Shown here in pieces: positions 31,915 through 34,867 of a DNA stretch of 34,867 nucleotides. Position 1 is the stretch's first letter; each line of letters starts with the position of its first letter. The translations under genes and the position numbers were made by a program. The stretch is from Cecembia lonarensis LW9. GTDB lineage: Bacteria; Bacteroidota; Bacteroidia; Cytophagales; Cyclobacteriaceae. The notes below the pieces were generated by a model. That model had not been told where the DNA came from. It saw nothing but the letters and a program-made list of their open reading frames with translations, and ran no database searches. The stretch covers positions 1 through 34,867 of the forward strand of contig NZ_AMGM01000047.1 in NCBI RefSeq assembly GCF_000298295.1. Direction: 5' to 3'.

Positions 31915-32532
31915 TTATTGCTTTAAATACCTTTTGGTTTCATCCAAAATCAGCTTTTTGATATTTCCCCAATCATAAGGAACCAACATTACAGGATCAG
32001 CTTGAACTTCGGCATCCTCAAAATACACCAGACTTCTTAGGACCATCATGTCCATACCATCCGGATATTTTTGATTATAAAATCTCAACATTTGATCAAG
32101 ACCCAATTGCCCGATAAGCAAAGCAATATCAATGAAATCTTTTTTTGAGCCTCTATTTGTTATTGCTGCTAACTTCATGGCTGCGATATCTTTTATGCTG
32201 GCCAGTCTAATGGAATCGTAAATGATTGGATCATCAATCCACAGATAAGGTAAAGATACGAAATCCACTTTGACATCATTGATGAAGAAACTGTTGATAA
32301 ATTTCGATCTCGATATAACTTCTACTTTACCAAAAGACTTTACATTCAACAAAATTTCTTCATAATCGATCTGCTCTGAACTAAAAAAATCAAGATCTAT
32401 GGATAGCCTATGACCAAATTGTAATGCTAAAGATGTACCTCCAACAAGTCGATGTTTCAAAAATGTCGGTTGACTGGAAATTTTTTTCAGTAAATCCAGT
32501 GTGCCGGGGTCGACTGTTTGGAGTTGTAACAT
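31915..32532 (-). CDS. AbiEii/AbiGii-family nucleotidyltransferase toxin
   Basis: A 205-residue protein of the nucleotidyltransferase AbiEii toxin family. The N-terminal half has FLKHRLVGGTSLALQFGHRL then SIDLDFFSSE, the G-G-T-x-L and D-x-D of the polymerase-beta-like active site; the middle has KDIAAMKLAAITNRGSKKDF with IDIALL, the family's second conserved block. Such toxins modify RNA or nucleotides and act in type IV toxin-antitoxin or phage-abortive systems. The frame is intact. It overlaps its partner gene by 46 nt. Confidence 0.88.
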   Translation of the reverse strand: MLQLQTVDPGTLDLLKKISSQPTFLKHRLVGGTSLALQFGHRLSIDLDFFSSEQIDYEEILLNVKSFGKVEVISRSKFINSFFINDVKVDFVSLPYLWIDDPIIYDSIRLASIKDIAAMKLAAITNRGSKKDFIDIALLIGQLGLDQMLRFYNQKYPDGMDMMVLRSLVYFEDAEVQADPVMLVPYDWGNIKKLILDETKRYLKQ

Positions 32533-32822
32533 CGAAATTCTGTGATAGGGGTTCCGGATATTTGCGCTAGAAAGTTGATTGCCAATAAATCCATTGATCT
32601 TATATCTTTGGCTACGCTAACAATCTTATTCAAACCATATTTTTGCTCAATTGTCCTCCATTCTTCAAGTGTCCCTCTTTCAAGAACCCTGGTAATAATC
32701 AAAGAGATGTCTTTTTCCCAGTCCAAAGATTTAGAGTCCACATCCCAAAACAATCTATTTGATAAATTCTCTAACATACATTTTGGCGACGAATCAAAAT
32801 TATAACCTATCTGATATGACAA
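32487..32822 (-). CDS. DUF6922-type partner (putative antitoxin) of AbiEii
   Basis: A 111-residue protein with MLENLSNRLFWDVDSKSLDW followed by KDISLIITRVLERGTLEEWR, the pattern of the DUF6922-type proteins that precede AbiEii toxins in Bacteroidota, and a C-terminus with FRCYNSKQSTPAHWIY. It is shorter than classical AbiEi antitoxins (about 200 residues) and has no visible winged-helix domain. The long 46-nt overlap implies coupled translation with the toxin. The role as antitoxin is inferred from pairing. The start could also be the ATG at the MLENLSNR position. Confidence 0.75.
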   Translation of the reverse strand: MSYQIGYNFDSSPKCMLENLSNRLFWDVDSKSLDWEKDISLIITRVLERGTLEEWRTIEQKYGLNKIVSVAKDIRSMDLLAINFLAQISGTPITEFRCYNSKQSTPAHWIY

Positions 32823-33367
32823 GTTAAGATTTTCTCGTGAAATAGGCTTTTTAATTGTAGGTTTCTTTTGTCCTGCTTTTTTGATGTTCAGGCCTGCCCC
32901 TGCCGGAGGCAGGGTTCAGCTTGCTCCGAAGTATTCAGGAGGGTTCATGGGTTCAAGTTTACTTTATAAGATTTGTAAAACTATGAACTATGAACTTTGA
33001 ACATTTTGAACAAAGTAGGTTCAGAGTTCAAGGTTCATGGGTTCAAAAACCTCAAAGGTTGGTGCCCCCAGCGCCAGCTGCTTTCCCGATGCTCGGGACA
33101 GGTTGTGTGCTTTGTGGCTTAAATACCTTTTAGATTTCTCTCTCCGTTCCCCGCCACGGCGGGCAGGAAAATGACAAGGATAAGCCTTTGACACTAGCTA
33201 AGCTGCTGAGCTTTTTAAAGGCTCGCGACACTTGGGCGTGACGGAACCATGACAACCATGACAACCCAACAACAATATTGTTCCTAATGAACCCCTTAAA
33301 CCCCTTAACTCCTTAATGGTTTTCTCTGTATTCTTTATAGACCTCTCCTACTGTCCCCATCTAATTA
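32823..33367. repeat. Repeat-rich gap
   Basis: No gene seen. It holds the hairpin CCCTGCC-GGA-GGCAGGG (32898-32914), a decayed palindrome (32924-32941), ATGAACT/TTGAAC heptamer-type phrases (about 32980-33015), the second dispersed-repeat copy (33040-33195), a hairpin CCCGCC-AC-GGCGGG (33150-33163) inside it, and ATGACAACC phrases (33246-33270). Confidence 0.7.
33040..33195. repeat. About 150-bp dispersed repeat, copy 2
   Basis: Direct copy of 31467-31610, identical over most of the first 60 bases (GGTTCAAAAACCTC to TCGGGACAGG), then diverged; it ends with the same GCCTTTGACACT. The CGTCGAGG part of copy 1 is replaced here by a GC-rich hairpin. Confidence 0.75.
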
Positions 33368-33738
33368 TTAGGAAGATATAAATTTCAAAATCTTCTTATC
33401 AAACGTGTGAAGTTTACTGTCTTTTGTCATTTGACAATAAGATATTAATAGGGCATCAGCAAAATCCAAGTTGTGACTTTTATATAAGTCCAAAGACCTA
33501 ATTAAAACATCCTTCCTATTTGTAGAAATATTTTTATACCCCAATAAGTCTGACAGCACATTTTGATTTCTATTCTGGGGACTTTATACACTTTTTCGAG
33601 CACATAAACTGTTTCTGCGAAAATAAAATCAGGAATTGTAAGGTGGTTTTTCTCAATTATATCCCTGACAACCAAAAAATGTTCTTCATTATCCCTTAGT
33701 AAGTACCTGAGAATGAAATTGGCATCAAGGAGTTCCAT
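33368..33738 (-). pseudogene. PIN-domain (VapC-like) toxin split by a frameshift
   Basis: The upstream half, from ATG 33738, reads MELLDANFILRYLLRDNEEH and FIFAETVYVLEKVYKVPRIE; the downstream half, in another frame, reads VLSDLLGYKNISTNRKDVLI, NLDFADALLISYCQ and HTFDKKILKF. Together they form a normal PIN toxin of about 125 residues with all acidic active-site residues (Asp5, the Glu of FAET, Asp of NLDFAD, Asp of TFDKK). The break is at the A-run opposite 33561-33564: one extra A would give EIKNVLSDLL. It is either a recent inactivating one-base loss or a sequencing/assembly error. It overlaps the antitoxin by 14 nt. Confidence 0.8.
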
Positions 33739-33985
33739 GCTTTTCCTGGATTACTTGCTCCCAAATAGCTTTTTCACTATTTTTTTTAGAAGGATCCGCG
33801 TAACTGCGCAAGCGGCCTGCAACATTCACTATTTCGGGAAATGTATATGATTCGCTAGAGGCTGTGGTCTTAACTTCCACGACGAAATTAAATTTCAGTA
33901 GAAGTTTTCTCAGAAAAGATGAGTTTTTCTTATTGTCAACTTTTACTAATAGCGTTTCCATACTATCCTTATTTTGAAGTTTCAT
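33725..33985 (-). CDS. Antitoxin partner of the PIN protein, 86 aa
   Basis: A small basic/acidic protein directly in front of, and overlapping, the PIN toxin gene. The N-terminal half is strand-like (METLLVKVDNKKNSSFLRKL, FVVEVKTT), and the C-terminal half is a charged tail with RLRSYADPSKKNSEKAIWEQ. I recognise the layout of Bacteroidota antitoxins preceding PIN toxins, not a named family. The frame is intact. The start may be the ATG at 33985 or the internal one at MET (33961). Confidence 0.65.
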   Translation of the reverse strand: MKLQNKDSMETLLVKVDNKKNSSFLRKLLLKFNFVVEVKTTASSESYTFPEIVNVAGRLRSYADPSKKNSEKAIWEQVIQEKHGTP

Positions 33986-34539
33986 TACCAGAGGATTACT
34001 GCCAATCTATGAAATATTAAAACGGCATTAACAATCACTTATGTCAACAATTTAAGAAAAAAACTTGTTTAAATTAAGTTTTAAACCGGATTATGTCTTA
34101 GGATTCGTAGTGAGCGTTATCCTGTTCTATTTAAATCATTTTTCAAAACCTTCGAGGTTTCAAAAACCTCAAAGGTTGGTATCCCCAGCGCTTGCTGCTT
34201 GGTAAGCTACCCTCCACTGACACTAATTAGGGCGTGCTGAAAAACGCCAATTGGAGAAAAATTTCTTTAAATTTTCTTAGTGTTCTTGGTGCGCTTTGTG
34301 GTTCAATAAGCCAAGCGCAGCGTTTTTTCTTTATTCTTATCTCCTGAAGTTTGGGAGATGCTTCATTTCATTCAGCATGACGGTTACAAAAACGCTTTCG
34401 CAAAGCTTTCAAGCACCCACTTTCCCTCACTCTTCACTCCTCATTTCAAACCCCTCAGGCCAACCTTCCAAGCGCTCACCATGACAACTACGACAACCCG
34501 ACAATATTCATTTCACTCGTCTCTCGCTTCTTCGTGCCC
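33986..34539. repeat. Repeat-rich gap
   Basis: No gene seen. It contains ordinary AT-rich DNA to about 34130, then a partial third dispersed-repeat copy (from 34147), the 18-nt AAGCCAAGCG repeat (34308-34325), CATTCAGCATGACGG, and CATGACAAC phrases (34478-34505). Confidence 0.65.
34147..34230. repeat. Dispersed repeat, partial copy 3, with a long inverted repeat
   Basis: AACCTTCGAGGTTT-CAAA-AACCTCAAAGGTT (34147-34177) is an imperfect palindrome; the right arm and following TGGTATCCCCAGCGC match the start of the 150-bp repeats, and CTGACACT near 34216-34223 matches their end. The inner part with the TCGGGA hairpin is missing. Confidence 0.65.
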
Positions 34540-34867
34540 TTACATATCTTCCATTCCAAATGCTTTGAAAGTGAATGAATAACCTTCAAATTGTTTTTGC
34601 AAATGCAATGACTTATATTTTAATTTTTCAAGACTTATATTTTTTTTCTGTCGTTTAACTTCTGCAAACAATACGGTTTTCTTTAATTCATTTACAGCGA
34701 CAATATCTATTTCATTTTGATTATTTTTTTCCCAGTAAGTACCAATAAGGTTATACTTCTTTTCTGTTTTTACCTTTTGGATAAAATAGTCTTCTAACAT
34801 CCTACCGCTATAGGTTGAAAAATCACGGGTAATGATTTCTTTCACATAGGCTAAATTACCTGCTTCT
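34540..34867 (-). CDS. DUF234-type ATPase, C-terminal part (runs off the window)
   Basis: The frame is open to the right edge (EAGNLAYVKEIITRDF continues beyond the internal GTG at 34845), so this is the C-terminal end of a larger gene. It carries YSGRMLEDYFIQKVKTEKKY, IGTYWEKNNQNEIDIVAVNE and VLFAEVKRQKKNISLEKLKY, the DUF234 restriction-endonuclease-like domain (E-x-D and E-V-K) attached to AAA-type ATP-binding proteins of about 440-480 residues. Function of the family is not settled. Whether the missing N-terminal part is intact cannot be judged. Confidence 0.8.
   Translation of the reverse strand, partial: EAGNLAYVKEIITRDFSTYSGRMLEDYFIQKVKTEKKYNLIGTYWEKNNQNEIDIVAVNELKKTVLFAEVKRQKKNISLEKLKYKSLHLQKQFEGYSFTFKAFGMEDM

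Noticed and set aside
34540-34845. Complete 101-residue protein starting at 34845
   Set aside because: The frame continues without a stop to the window edge and the apparent start is an internal GTG inside a conserved domain; it is the end of a larger gene.

Overview
The window looks like a chromosomal segment of a Bacteroidota bacterium, most likely Cytophagales (Cyclobacteriaceae-like). This is inferred from protein style: a Wzc-type tyrosine kinase with a Tyr-Gly tail, a Wza-type lipoprotein with a C-terminal hydrophobic helix, WbpB/E/D/I and LegB/LegC-type enzymes, AT-rich genes, and intergenic DNA full of short palindromes and phrase-like repeats. No marker gene is present, so the taxonomy is an inference.

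The core (1953-30533, all minus strand) is one very compact surface or exopolysaccharide locus of 23 genes. Most junctions overlap or are a few bases apart, so it reads as one transcription unit entering at the right. In transcription order: wza-like export lipoprotein; wzc-like co-polymerase/BY-kinase; a sugar aminotransferase; an ATP-grasp ligase; a GT4 glycosyltransferase; a legB/legC/NeuD-family acyltransferase/ptmE-like block that makes a 2,4-diamino-trideoxy sugar nucleotide; a GT4; an asparagine-synthase-like amidotransferase; a Wzx flippase; a GT4; the wbpI-wbpD-wbpE-wbpB block for UDP-ManNAc3NAcA; a Wzy-like polymerase; a GT4; a bi-domain dehydrogenase; a heparinase II/III-family protein; a WbuB-like GT4; a PglC/WcaJ-type initiating phosphosugar transferase; and a NeuD/PglD-type acyltransferase. 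Together they describe a Wzx/Wzy-dependent polymer: one initiating phosphosugar transferase and five glycosyltransferases suggest a repeat unit of up to about six sugars, including diamino sugar(s), a diacetamido-uronic acid, and probably an amidated or aminoacylated residue. wbpA and legG/legI/legF are absent.

The two flanks (1-1952 and 30534-34867) are quite different. They hold decaying accessory genes in a sea of repeats. On the left are a RelB-like antitoxin followed by a 14-codon stump of its RelE/ParE toxin, and a VapB-like antitoxin followed by a VapC whose middle is deleted. On the right are a C-terminal fragment of a DUF4143 ATPase, an apparently intact DUF6922/AbiEii pair, a PIN toxin split by a one-base frameshift behind an intact antitoxin, and the C-terminal part of a DUF234 ATPase running off the right edge. 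Repeats include 7-nt and 8-9-nt tandem phrases, hairpins with 2-5-nt loops, a roughly 150-bp dispersed repeat, and a GAACGCCGATACTTCG-type element, a relative of which also lies in frame inside legB.

The points most worth following are: the asparagine-synthase-like protein with Ser where the glutaminase Cys should be; the truncated legionaminate-type pathway; the aminotransferase/ATP-grasp pair; the heptamer array directly in front of wza; three toxin-antitoxin loci in which only the toxin is broken; and the repeat-derived codons in legB. I see no CRISPR array, rRNA, tRNA, prophage or complete insertion sequence.
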